From Paraglaciecola mesophila (GTDB lineage: Bacteria > Pseudomonadota > Gammaproteobacteria > Enterobacterales > Alteromonadaceae): a stretch of DNA of 64,000 nucleotides. The stretch's first letter is position 1; every line of letters begins with the position of its first letter. Location: positions 2,751,001 through 2,815,000 of the forward strand of contig NZ_CP047656.1 of NCBI RefSeq assembly GCF_009906955.1. The letters run 5' to 3'. The notes beneath the pieces are model-generated. The model was not told the DNA's origin. It searched no databases and saw nothing but the letters and a program-made list of their open reading frames with translations. A program made the translations under genes and the position numbers. This document shows positions 39,686 to 47,843 of this stretch, piece by piece.

Positions 39686-40126
39686 ATGAAAATATTTGAA
39701 GCGCTACGCAAAGATCACGATGTTCAAAGAGATTTAATGGATACGTTATTGAACACATCCGGCAAAAGCGAGCAACGTGTACTCGCATTTAGCCAATTAA
39801 AAGATGCATTGGAGCGTCACGCGCTCGCTGAAGAACGTTACTTCTATGCTCCTCTTATGAAATCAGACAAGATGGTTGACCCATCGCGACACGCTATATC
39901 TGAACATCATGAAATTGATGAAATGATCGAAAAGCTTGACGCGACCGACATGAGCTCTTCTGCTTGGTTGGCGCACATGAAAAGTTTACAGCACCTTGTA
40001 CTTCACCACTTAGACGATGAAGAACAGCAGTTTTTTCAAATGGCTGGAAAGGTTCTTAATGAAACGCAAAAAGATACATTAGCGACTCGCTATCGCCAAG
40101 AAATGCGCGAACAACAATCAGCTTAA
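39686..40126 (+). CDS. Hemerythrin-domain protein
   Basis: A 146-residue four-helix bundle of the HHE type. Candidate di-iron ligands are His10 in RKDHDVQ, His and Glu in ERHALAEERYFY near residue 50, His in HAISEHHEIDEMI near residue 75, and HLVLHHLDDEEQQFF near residue 115. Such proteins bind oxygen or nitric oxide, or protect against nitrosative stress. GAGG precedes ATG 39686. It is followed 67 bp later by a peroxiredoxin-like gene with its own strong ribosome site. Confidence 0.88.
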   Translation: MKIFEALRKDHDVQRDLMDTLLNTSGKSEQRVLAFSQLKDALERHALAEERYFYAPLMKSDKMVDPSRHAISEHHEIDEMIEKLDATDMSSSAWLAHMKSLQHLVLHHLDDEEQQFFQMAGKVLNETQKDTLATRYRQEMREQQSA

Positions 40127-40193
40127 GCAGATTGTTGACGCATCATTTAATAGATCCAGTCATCATACTTAACCCCCTATCAGGAGGAACAAA

Positions 40194-40724
40194 ATGAATT
40201 ATGAAAAATTAACCCCAGGCGCCAACTTCCCCAGCATTCAAGTACTTGATAAAGAAGGTAAAACACAAAGCTTAGTTGCCCCCCAACAGGCCGACAATTG
40301 GACGCTATTAGTGGTATACCGAGGCGTACATTGCCCTATATGCAGTAAGTACTTAACCCAATTGCAGGAAATGCGCTCGCAGTTTCAGGACATAAACGTC
40401 GACATCGTAGCGGTATCTGCAGATTCAGTAGAGCAGCTCAATACTAAGCTGGCCGATGTTTCAGTAGAATTCCCTGTGTACGCCGGTTTGAACAAAGATC
40501 ACATGCGTAAATTAGGTTTGTATGTATCCCAGCCAACCTCAGACGCAGAAACTGACCATGACTTCCCTGAGCCTGGTTTATTTGTGATTAACAACGACAA
40601 CAAAGTGCAGGTATTGGAGATAGCCAACAGTCCATTTGTACGCCCCGACTTAAAAATGCTGGTATCAGGTTTAGGGTATACTCGAAAGAATAATTACCCT
40701 ATCCGAGGTACAAAAACCATCTAG
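40194..40724 (+). CDS. Peroxiredoxin-like AhpC/TSA family protein
   Basis: A 176-residue thioredoxin-fold protein. The peroxidatic site is VYRGVHCPICSKYL near residue 48, a Cys-x2-Cys variant of the AhpC/TSA motif; VDIVAVSADSVEQ and PEPGLFVINNDNKV follow as in redoxins. It is expected to reduce peroxides or act as a thiol oxidoreductase in the cytoplasm. CAGGAGG precedes ATG 40194. A second, longer paralogue is encoded at 51586. Confidence 0.82.
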   Translation: MNYEKLTPGANFPSIQVLDKEGKTQSLVAPQQADNWTLLVVYRGVHCPICSKYLTQLQEMRSQFQDINVDIVAVSADSVEQLNTKLADVSVEFPVYAGLNKDHMRKLGLYVSQPTSDAETDHDFPEPGLFVINNDNKVQVLEIANSPFVRPDLKMLVSGLGYTRKNNYPIRGTKTI

Positions 40725-40844
40725 CCTGCTGTAGAAGAGTCTGTGTGCGCTTGCTGCACGCAGGCTGAGTAAATTCACAGACATAGTGAATTGTTCACCA
40801 CTGAATTGTTGAAGTGTGCGTCATAGCACGAAAGGAACCACAGC

Positions 40845-42467
40845 ATGTTTATTGTAAAATATTACCTAGGAGGGGCACTCTTCGCTTTGTGGTTAGCTTA
40901 CGTTAGTACTAATCTATTTATTGCTATACCTTTGATATGGATCGCATTATCGTTATTCACCGTTAGTAGTGCATATGCACTGCAAAAACCGGCTATTTTT
41001 CGCAAAAAGCAAGACGGCTCTATCCCCTTCTACATTCGCTGGTTGTTTATCCCATTTTTGCTCGGTGCACAGCTCTATAACGCTTGGGCACGTAAGCATG
41101 ACAAAGTCCCTGCAATACAACAAATTGACGATGACCTATACCTCGCCTGCCGTTTATTTCCTAGTGACATTGAGTACCTACAGGAAATGAACGTCAAAGC
41201 CATACTCGACGTAACCGCTGAATTTGACGGCCTAGACTGGACTGCAACGTCAGAGGATTTGGCCTATCTAAATGTACCCGTACTGGATCATCAGAGTCCT
41301 ACCGAAGAAGATTTAATCAGCGCAGTAAATTGGATTGAAAATCAACGACGCGCCAATCGCGGCGTCGTTGTTCACTGTGCATTAGGCCGCGGGCGTTCCG
41401 TACTGATAATGGCGGCTTATTTACTCAGCAAAAATCCGGATATGAGCGTGCGTCAGGCAATCACCACGATACAAGACGTGCGTGAAACCGCGCGGCTAAA
41501 CTCCCATCAGCTTAGGGCATTATGCAAAGTGTTTGAACAGGGCAAGCTCGTCTTGTCACAGCCGACCTGGTTAATTGCTAACCCCGTGTCAGGGGGCGGG
41601 AAATGGGTAGAAAATCGAGATTTCATCGCACAAAGGTTGTCAGCGTCACTGCAGCTTCACATTGTAGAAACAACCCCAGAAATCAGCGCCGCCGATTTAG
41701 CAGGCCAAGCTATTAAGGCCGGAGCAAAAACCGTCATTGCCTGCGGCGGGGATGGCACTTTGACAGAGGTAGCATCGGCCTTAGTCAATAGTGACACGCA
41801 TTTCGCCATCATTCCTCTGGGCACAGCAAACGCACTTGCCCACGCAATGTTTGGTAGCCAAAGTAAAGTGATGCCCATTGAGGTCGCCTGCGAACACATA
41901 GAGAATGGCCAACCAACTAAAATCGATACCGCTTACTGTAACGGCGAGCTCATGCTACTGGTCACGGCCTTGGGTTTTGAGCAAAAAATGATAGAGAATG
42001 CAGGCCGCTCTGAAAAAGACGCTGCAGGGCAACTCGCTTACATTAAAGCACTTTGGGAGGCGGTTAACGTAAATGAATCCCTGACGTTGACTGTGGCTAT
42101 TGATGACGAGCCAGAGCGTGAGCTGTCAGTATGCAGCTTGGTAGTAGCAAATGCTGCGCCTTTTACCACAGTTTTAGCTCAAGGTGGCGGCGAACCCAAT
42201 GCGAAAGATGGTCTGTTAGACCTTACTTGGTTGCCACCACAAGCGACATTCGGTGACCATATGTTTAGCTTGTCAGAACTTATCGCGCCGAACCTATTTA
42301 GCGATGAGGAAAATAAAAATGTACATCATCAACACATTCAGCGCATAAAGATTCGCGCGCAGCAGCCCTTACAATACGTTGTTGACGGGGAGACCTACCA
42401 AGCAGAAACGCTAGACATTAAGGTAAACCCCAATTCACTTACTATGCTGATCGCTGTGCCCTCATAG
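40845..42467 (+). CDS. Fusion of dual-specificity phosphatase and diacylglycerol/sphingosine-kinase-like domains
   Basis: A 540-residue three-part protein. Residues about 1-75 hold two or three membrane helices. Residues about 80-225 are a dual-specificity/tyrosine phosphatase with VHCALGRGRSVLIMAAYLL, nucleophile Cys178 and downstream Arg in the Cys-x5-Arg loop. Residues about 240-540 are a lipid-kinase catalytic domain: LIANPVSGGGK, GGDGT at 301-305 and IPLGTANALAHA. The combination is known from scattered bacteria but its physiology is not. It would dephosphorylate a substrate and phosphorylate a lipid at the inner membrane. GAAAGGA precedes ATG 40845. Confidence 0.88.
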   Translation: MFIVKYYLGGALFALWLAYVSTNLFIAIPLIWIALSLFTVSSAYALQKPAIFRKKQDGSIPFYIRWLFIPFLLGAQLYNAWARKHDKVPAIQQIDDDLYLACRLFPSDIEYLQEMNVKAILDVTAEFDGLDWTATSEDLAYLNVPVLDHQSPTEEDLISAVNWIENQRRANRGVVVHCALGRGRSVLIMAAYLLSKNPDMSVRQAITTIQDVRETARLNSHQLRALCKVFEQGKLVLSQPTWLIANPVSGGGKWVENRDFIAQRLSASLQLHIVETTPEISAADLAGQAIKAGAKTVIACGGDGTLTEVASALVNSDTHFAIIPLGTANALAHAMFGSQSKVMPIEVACEHIENGQPTKIDTAYCNGELMLLVTALGFEQKMIENAGRSEKDAAGQLAYIKALWEAVNVNESLTLTVAIDDEPERELSVCSLVVANAAPFTTVLAQGGGEPNAKDGLLDLTWLPPQATFGDHMFSLSELIAPNLFSDEENKNVHHQHIQRIKIRAQQPLQYVVDGETYQAETLDIKVNPNSLTMLIAVPS

Positions 42468-42476
42468 CCATGGCGC

Positions 42477-42530
42477 GGTTTAATCGCTGTGGTCATTTTA
42501 ATCGCTGTGGCCTTTTAGTCGCTGTCGCTA
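42477..42530. repeat. Short imperfect tandem repeat, three copies
   Basis: Just past the fusion gene stop the motif TTTAATCGCTGTGG is repeated at about 17-18-bp spacing, the third copy diverged (TTTAGTCGCTGTCG). It may arise from slippage; no function is apparent. Confidence 0.6.
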
Positions 42531-42576
42531 TAATCCACTGATAGCCGCTTCAACAGTAAATCGCACTTCATATTCC

Positions 42577-42606
42577 AAAAGGAAAGCCCAAGGCTTTCCT
42601 TTTTTC
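42577..42606 (+). terminator. Terminator after the phosphatase-kinase fusion
   Basis: An 8-bp GC-containing stem GGAAAGCC / GGCTTTCC (42581-42599) with a 3-base loop, flanked by four A and six T, so it is a strong rho-independent terminator that can act both ways. It lies in the 340-bp spacer 42468-42807, otherwise empty apart from the short repeats. Confidence 0.85.
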
Positions 42607-42807
42607 ATTTTCTGGGCAACGAAACACCTCGCGCTTGTGTGCACTTTTTACTTTTTCAACAGTAAAACTTGCCAAGCAATGAAACGATAAATCTCTGTAA
42701 GTCCCTGTTTTAAAGGGGTGCAGAGTTGGCCCCGATATTGAATTAAGCATTACATATAAAATTAAGCACGCTGCCTTCGCCAGCCAAGACCTTAAAGAGT
42801 ATGACTA

Positions 42808-43344
42808 ATGAATATATTGCCAGACTACATATTGTTAAAACCGACCCTTACGTTATGCATGATTTGCCTTTGCTTATTCGGTTGTAGCACAGTTCCCCCT
42901 ACACAATATCAAGCGGCTGTAGAAAATGGCGATAATGGATACAGTCACGTCCAGTTGAGCGACAACCAGTACCGTGTATTGTTTAAAGGCAATAAAACCA
43001 CTGACGAAGATGATGCAAAAAATTACGCTCTGCTGCATGCCGCAGAACTCACCACCGCCCAAGGGTATACTTGGTTCACCATAGTCGATAGCGATCTTGA
43101 CATAGAAACAAAAGAACTAACACGCGTAGGCCCTACAACGACGAAGCCTGTACGCGGTGAAACGACCTGCGGTTTATTAGGCTGTGCCACGCCAAGTTCC
43201 CCCAATTACGCCGGTGGCGAAGTCACGACCAAGCAAGTAAAAGAAAATATTATGTCATCTTTACTGATCACTATGGGCAAGGGCGAGCCCAAAACCCCAT
43301 TGAAGGTATTTGATGCAAAACAACTTGCGCAAAACCTTCGCTAA
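42808..43344 (+). CDS. Lipoprotein, CC0125/CC1285-like
   Basis: A 178-residue exported lipoprotein with the lipobox LCLFGCSTVPPTQY (Cys26). The mature part shows SDNQYRVLFKGNKTTDEDDAKNYALLHAAELTTAQGYTWFTIVDSD, the hallmark of the CC0125/CC1285 lipoprotein family, and a later Cys pair (ETTCGLLGCATP). Function unknown. The start is ATG 42808. It is followed by a strong terminator before the MscS gene. Confidence 0.82.
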   Translation: MNILPDYILLKPTLTLCMICLCLFGCSTVPPTQYQAAVENGDNGYSHVQLSDNQYRVLFKGNKTTDEDDAKNYALLHAAELTTAQGYTWFTIVDSDLDIETKELTRVGPTTTKPVRGETTCGLLGCATPSSPNYAGGEVTTKQVKENIMSSLLITMGKGEPKTPLKVFDAKQLAQNLR

Positions 43345-43407
43345 ACACGATTTAACACTGCTGCGCTTACACTGCACTCACACTGCATTAACAGCGCGTT
43401 CCCGCTT

Positions 43408-43439
43408 GCGAGCCCCGAATATCCGGTGCTCGCTTTTTT
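43408..43439 (+). terminator. Terminator after the CC0125-like lipoprotein
   Basis: A 6-bp stem GCGAGC / GCTCGC (43408-43413 with 43428-43433) with extra pairing in the loop, directly followed by six T. Confidence 0.8.
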
Positions 43440-43476
43440 CGTTTCTAACTCTTTTTCACCCACTTAGGATCATATA

Positions 43477-44502
43477 ATGGAATTTACAGCGCTCGGCGAG
43501 TTTTCCTCTCTGATAACCGACAAGCTTCAAAGCTGGCTAGAGCAAACCATTGCTCACTTACCTAATTTTGTTGTCGCTATTATCATTACCATTGTCTTCT
43601 CAATACTAGCTAGAGTGCTAAGCAAAATGCTAAGAAAAGGCTTACACCGTGCTTTAGAATCAAGGCAAATAGCTGACCTGCTTGCGTCTATTTTCAAAGC
43701 CATCGTCATGTGCACTGGGCTATTTATCGCTTTGGAATTTCTGGGTTTATCTGGCACAGTCACCTCACTGTTAGCCGGTGCCGGCATAGTGGGTTTAGCC
43801 ATAGGTTTTGCGTTCCAAGATATGACAGAAAATCTTATAGCTGGCATCGCAATGGGGATCAGAAAGCCTTTTGAACTAGGTGATGTGGTGCAGGCCGAAG
43901 GTGTATTCGGTAACGTACGCGCTATTAATTTACGCAACACTATTGTCGAAACGTTTTTTGGTCAGATAGAGGTTATCCCGAATAAAATTTTATTCCGCAA
44001 CATTTTAACCAATTACTCCACTATCGGGGTGCGCAGGTTAGAGATCCCTGTGGGAATTTCCTATGGTGACGACCCAGCAGCTGCGGCCAAATTGCTCACT
44101 GATAAAATGAACGAGTGTGATTTTGTTGTTAAAAAAGAGGAGACGGCCGTTTACGTCGAAAGCTTCGGCGATAGCAGTATCAACATGCTGGTATGGTTTT
44201 GGATAGATTACCCAGGAGATACAGGCTTTATGGTGGCAAGGCACAAAGCCATTATCCTAATCAAAAAGACCCTTGAAGAAGCAGATTTCTTAATTCCATT
44301 CCCGATTCGAACCTTAGATTTTGGCGCCAAAGGCGGAGAGAAATTAGATTCAATGCTGAGCAATCAGAAACACCCAGATGAGCAAAAGGTCGAAACAAAC
44401 GACCAGTCGCAAGAAAGTGCTTCAAAACAAACGTTTAGTAAGCAACATGCCACTAAAGCTGATGCCCCATCGTCACCTAGTGACGGCGAATCACAAAGTT
44501 AA
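43477..44502 (+). CDS. Mechanosensitive channel, MscS family
   Basis: A 341-residue channel close to the classical MscS. Three N-terminal helices (residues about 28-115) end in the pore helix TSLLAGAGIVGLAIGFAFQDMTENLIAG with alternating Gly and Ala. The beta domain has GIRKPFELGDVVQAEGVFGNVRAINLRNT and VIPNKILFRNILTNYS. A polar, Gln/Ser-rich tail of about 50 residues follows the standard fold. It gates under membrane tension. It is monocistronic with a terminator downstream. Confidence 0.93.
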   Translation: MEFTALGEFSSLITDKLQSWLEQTIAHLPNFVVAIIITIVFSILARVLSKMLRKGLHRALESRQIADLLASIFKAIVMCTGLFIALEFLGLSGTVTSLLAGAGIVGLAIGFAFQDMTENLIAGIAMGIRKPFELGDVVQAEGVFGNVRAINLRNTIVETFFGQIEVIPNKILFRNILTNYSTIGVRRLEIPVGISYGDDPAAAAKLLTDKMNECDFVVKKEETAVYVESFGDSSINMLVWFWIDYPGDTGFMVARHKAIILIKKTLEEADFLIPFPIRTLDFGAKGGEKLDSMLSNQKHPDEQKVETNDQSQESASKQTFSKQHATKADAPSSPSDGESQS

Positions 44503-44819
44503 CCCTAGTTAAATCTATCTGGGCACCTCAACTACCGAGGTGCTTTAGGTTTGACAGCCCCTTCTGCCACGTACTTTATTCAAGTCTAAATGCAAACTTT
44601 ACTCGGTGTAATTTTAAACCCCGAAACATACTCATCCCAGTCGTTACATATCTAAGCGCTCAAGACGTTAAGAACAAATAACCTATTGTATTTAAAGGAA
44701 TTTAAAAAACAGATGGCGATTATAGAAACACAAAGATAAGTGGTATAGGCGTTGCAACAGTATAAATAACTCAGAGCAACTCTCTGACGACGACAAGTTT
44801 AACTACAAAGGAGTAATCT
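44503..44819. other. Intergenic region between mscS and the DUF2383 gene
   Basis: 317 bp. The left end holds the mscS terminator; the right end the ribosome site AAAGGAG of the next gene. No further gene or strong repeat is seen. Confidence 0.5.
44523..44547 (+). terminator. Terminator of mscS
   Basis: A 7-bp stem GCACCTC / GAGGTGC with a 7-base loop, 20 bp past the stop, followed by TTTAG. Confidence 0.65.
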
Positions 44820-45263
44820 ATGTCTAATCCAAATCATGTTGAAAAAGTATCATCGATTATCAAAGTTCTAAACGGTGGCATCGAGTTCTATTCAGACGCC
44901 ATAAAGAAAGTGGAATCGCAGAGTGTCAAAACTGTATTCCAGCAAATGATTAACGACAAACAAACTGCTATTACTACCTTGCAACCTTTCGCAGTCGCTG
45001 AACAAGGCGATTATGAAGATGACAACGCAATGGCCGTCGATATCAGAAGTATGTACACCAAGGTGATCAGCTCGCTCACCTCTAACAGTGACCATACTTT
45101 TGTCAGTCAGTTAGAAGAAGTGGAAGACAAAATTCTTGCTGAATTACGAGAAGCGCTTAAAGAAGATCAACCAGCTGCCTGTACCATGGCACTCAATAAA
45201 GTGTTGACCGACATGAAGCGTAATCACGACCAAATGCGTTCGCTGCAAAAAAGCACCGCCTAA
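44820..45263 (+). CDS. DUF2383 / PA2169-family four-helix-bundle protein
   Basis: A 147-residue ferritin-like helical protein. The DUF2383 pattern is visible: LNGGIEFYSDAIKKV near residue 17, helices of similar length with Glu/His positions, and RNHDQMRSLQ at the end. Such proteins are often stress-induced; metal binding is possible but unproven. ATG 44820 follows AAAGGAG. A terminator with a T run follows the gene. Confidence 0.83.
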   Translation: MSNPNHVEKVSSIIKVLNGGIEFYSDAIKKVESQSVKTVFQQMINDKQTAITTLQPFAVAEQGDYEDDNAMAVDIRSMYTKVISSLTSNSDHTFVSQLEEVEDKILAELREALKEDQPAACTMALNKVLTDMKRNHDQMRSLQKSTA

Positions 45264-45299
45264 GCAAGCATTCGGCTTCTAGCCAAAGAATAAACAAAA

Positions 45300-45330
45300 A
45301 CCCCAGTGTCTGTGATGCTGGGGTATTTTT
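45300..45330. terminator. Terminator between the DUF2383 and DUF3703 genes
   Basis: CCCCAG (45301-45306) pairs with CTGGGG (45318-45323), flanked by five A and five T. It serves the DUF2383 gene and, in reverse, the convergent DUF3703 gene. Confidence 0.8.
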
Positions 45331-45346
45331 ATGCGTGTAGCTTGAT

Positions 45347-45715
45347 TTAGGTACCTTGTTTGGCTTTGGTAATTGCTGCTTGATGCTCAGGCTTGATGGG
45401 TAGCTTTTTAAAAGGACTCACATTTGCACCGCCCGTGTTACCCGCAGGAACTAACCCTAATGCTGTCTTGCTTATCGCTCCGATGATCCGAAATAGCTGA
45501 CCAAAACACTCGTTTGCGTCATTTTGCCGAACAGCCCACAACAACATCAGGCAATGCACTTTTACATGCCACCAGGTCGACTCTTGACCTAATACATGAG
45601 CACTTTCTAAATGCTGAAATGCTTTTGCAGCACATCCTTTGGCTTGCAACTGTTTCGCTAAAAAAATTTCTGACTTCACGTCATCTGCAATATTTCGAGT
45701 GAATTTATTCATCAT
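45347..45715 (-). CDS. DUF3703-family protein
   Basis: A 122-residue helical protein. The DUF3703 features are clear: AFQHLESAHVLGQES near residue 32, a His-rich HVKVHCLMLLWAVRQND, then GQLFRIIGA and the highly conserved LGLVPAGNTGGANVSPF. Function unknown; relatives occur with metal and stress genes. AAAGGAGG precedes ATG 45715 and a second Met follows at once. Upstream lies the 396-bp repeat array. Confidence 0.85.
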   Translation of the reverse strand: MMNKFTRNIADDVKSEIFLAKQLQAKGCAAKAFQHLESAHVLGQESTWWHVKVHCLMLLWAVRQNDANECFGQLFRIIGAISKTALGLVPAGNTGGANVSPFKKLPIKPEHQAAITKAKQGT

Positions 45716-47076
45716 GGCATCCTCCTTTGCATGGGGTATTACCCTTGCACCAAACCTCTGGCCTCAAACACTATAGTTCACGCCCCAACTACCTTTATGG
45801 GTGCCAATAGTCGCTTATTATAACTCACTGTATTCCATTCTAACTTTGAGGTTAGCGTCAACGTTTTGCAAGCCTGTTAGAAAGAACCCCCGCATGCTGG
45901 TAAGCGAAGCGCATGCAGTAGTGGCCGCAGACCATAAGTAAGCAAAGCGCATGCTTTAGTAAGCGCAGCGAATCAGTTGGCGACTCAAACTTTCCCGATA
46001 ACAGCAGCGACTTGTCAGATGGCCAGATATGGGTGAACCCGAGGCTTTTAGGAGCAGCGCTCCTGTCGGGTGAACGATTCACCATGGATGGTGAAGCTGG
46101 GTGCACTACCAAGGATGGGTCGAAACTGAGTTTTGTATTAAACGCCTTCGAAGAACCTGATCGGCGTGTGTTTTACAGGGATGTTTCCTCACGCCGGTAT
46201 GACAAAAAAGGCGCGGCGGTTAGCGGATTAGAAAGTTTGCCGGAGCACGGCCTTTCTTGGTTACTTCTTTCGGCTGTTGGAAAGAAGTGACTGGCTGACC
46301 ACGGATGGTCTGTCATACCCAGCATGGATGCTGGTAAGCGAAGCGCATGCTTTAGTAAGCGCAGCGAATCAATTGGCGACTCAAACTTTCCCGCTAACAG
46401 CAGCGACTTGTCAGATGGCCAGATATGGGTGAACCCGAGACTGTTAGGAGCAGCGCTCCTGTCGGGTGAACGATTCACCATGGATGGTGAAGCTGGGTGC
46501 ACTACCAAGGATGGGTTGAAACTGAGTTTTGTATTAAACGCCTTCGAAGAACCTGATCGGCGTGCGTTTTACAGGGATGTTTCCTCACGCCGGTATGACA
46601 AAAAAGGCGCGGCGGTTAGCGGATTAGAAAGTTTGTTGGAGCACGGCCTTTCTTGGTTACTTCTTTCGGCTGTTGGAAAGAAGTGACTGGCTGACCACGG
46701 ATGGTATGTCATACCCAGCATGGATGCTGCTAAGCAAAGCACATTTTTTAGTGAGCGCAGCGAATCAGTTGGCGACTCAAACTTTCCCGATAACAGCAGC
46801 GACTTGTCAGATGGCCAGATAGGACATCTGGACAAGGCGTGCGTTTTACAGGGATGTTTCCTCACGCCGGTATGACAAAAAAGGCGCGGCGGTTAGCGGA
46901 TTAGAAAGTTTGCCGGAGCACGGCCTTTCTTGGTTACTTCTTTCGGCTGTTGGAAAGAAGTGACTGGCTGACCACGGATGGTCTGTCATACCCAGCATGG
47001 ATGCTGGTAAGCGAAGCGCATGCTTTAGTCAGCGCAGCTCATAAGTGCACGGAGTGCATGCTATAATAAGCACAAA
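45716..47076. other. Gene-free region occupied by a tandem repeat array
   Basis: 1361 bp between the start of the DUF3703 gene and the end of the secreted protein gene at 47077. The left 175 bp is unique and should hold the DUF3703 promoter; the rest is the array described separately. Open frames occur on both strands within it but none has a ribosome-binding site. Confidence 0.6.
45891..47065. repeat. Tandem array of a 396-bp unit, about three copies
   Basis: Anchors recur exactly 396 bp apart: GGCGACTCAAACTTTCCCG at 45979, 46375 and 46771, and GACAAAAAAGGCGCGGC at 46201 and 46597. The third copy is shortened by 119 bp (its GACAAAAAAG is at 46874), and a fourth breaks off about 30 bp after 47007. 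Copies 1 and 2 differ at only a handful of bases. Each full unit includes a hairpin AGGAGC-AGC-GCTCCT and a near-palindrome TCACCATGGATGGTGA, plus AAGCGAAGCGCATGC at the junctions. The unit resembles no gene I recognise. Confidence 0.85.
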
Positions 47077-47424
47077 TTACATTTGTACTTCAGTGCTTAC
47101 GCGGTACTTCATTCCGTTTAATTCAAGCAAAGACAAACCTCTGCCAGCTTGATCTGCCGCCATTTTCCCCCACCCTGAATCTGCGTGCTTCTGGGCCACG
47201 GTGTAATAATGCAAAGCCCGTTGCACACGAAGCTTAGTATTGCGATCAGTCAAATCATACTGACTACCCTCGAGCTTAGCGCCAAGCTGCTTTAGCTCAA
47301 GGGGAATAGTCGACATAACGACAGCAGAACTTGAAGTAGAAACGCTTTCGTCAGCCTGGGCATTCAATAAAAAGCCACCTGCGGCTAGCGTAATCACTGT
47401 GGACAATGACAATAGGGTTTTCAT
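47077..47424 (-). CDS. Small secreted protein, unknown function
   Basis: A 115-residue protein with a signal peptide (MKTLLSLSTVITLAAGGFLLNAQA, cleavage near residue 24). The mature part is helical: a Ser-rich start, then TIPLELKQLGAKLEGSQYDLTDRNTKLRVQRALHYYTVAQKHADSGWGKMAADQAGRGL. No cysteine is present. No family recognised. The start is ATG 47424 with GAGAG upstream. Its 3' end abuts the repeat array. Confidence 0.68.
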   Translation of the reverse strand: MKTLLSLSTVITLAAGGFLLNAQADESVSTSSSAVVMSTIPLELKQLGAKLEGSQYDLTDRNTKLRVQRALHYYTVAQKHADSGWGKMAADQAGRGLSLLELNGMKYRVSTEVQM

Positions 47425-47843
47425 GTTTTCTCTCTTTACAGTAAATGGGTTAACAAAGCTGACGCCCTGTTGTTAAAACAGTATTTGCAATATCAGTACC
47501 CTTGAAGACGAAAAAAGGATAAAAAAGAAGAACAAATTAAAATCTGTTTTAAATCATAAAGATAAAAAGAATAAACGACTGCATCACTGCTTATCAGACC
47601 GACAATAGATGATTGATAGGCCTTTATCTTCCTGAAAAATTTAGAGTTTTTTACACGCTTCAGTGAAAAACTAGCTATTTGAAGCTAGGTAACGCTAAAC
47701 GTGATGAAAGGTAACATGCGTAAAAGTAGTTAACGATTAGACAATATATGTAGAAACCGAGTAAAAACGCTTACTCAAGAGCTGCGTAGCGCAAATAAGC
47801 AGTATCAAGGGACGCGCAAATATTATTTACGCGTCGCCATTAA
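47425..47843. other. Intergenic region between two minus-strand genes
   Basis: 419 bp, AT-rich. It contains a 6-bp stem CTAGCT / AGCTAG (47671-47688) and, at the right end, the near-perfect palindrome GACGCG...CGCGTC. No gene is supported. Confidence 0.45.
47811..47835 (-). terminator. Hairpin after the AstE-like gene
   Basis: A near-perfect 25-base palindrome, arms GACGCG and CGCGTC with AAATA/TATTT inside, 8 bp past the stop of the minus-strand gene. There is no clear T run, so it may stabilise the mRNA end rather than terminate. Confidence 0.5.

Noticed and set aside
42568..42750. Minus-strand frame of 60 codons after the fusion gene
   Set aside because: It overlaps a strong terminator and has no ribosome site.
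46012..46290. Open frame of 92 codons in the repeat array (and similar frames at 46324-46686 and on the other strand)
   Set aside because: Frames are open on both strands simply because the unit is a multiple of three and stop-poor; there is no ribosome site, and changes between copies do not favour coding positions.
45891..47065. CRISPR array
   Set aside because: The 396-bp period, near-identical whole units and lack of short repeats with unique spacers exclude CRISPR, and there are no cas genes.
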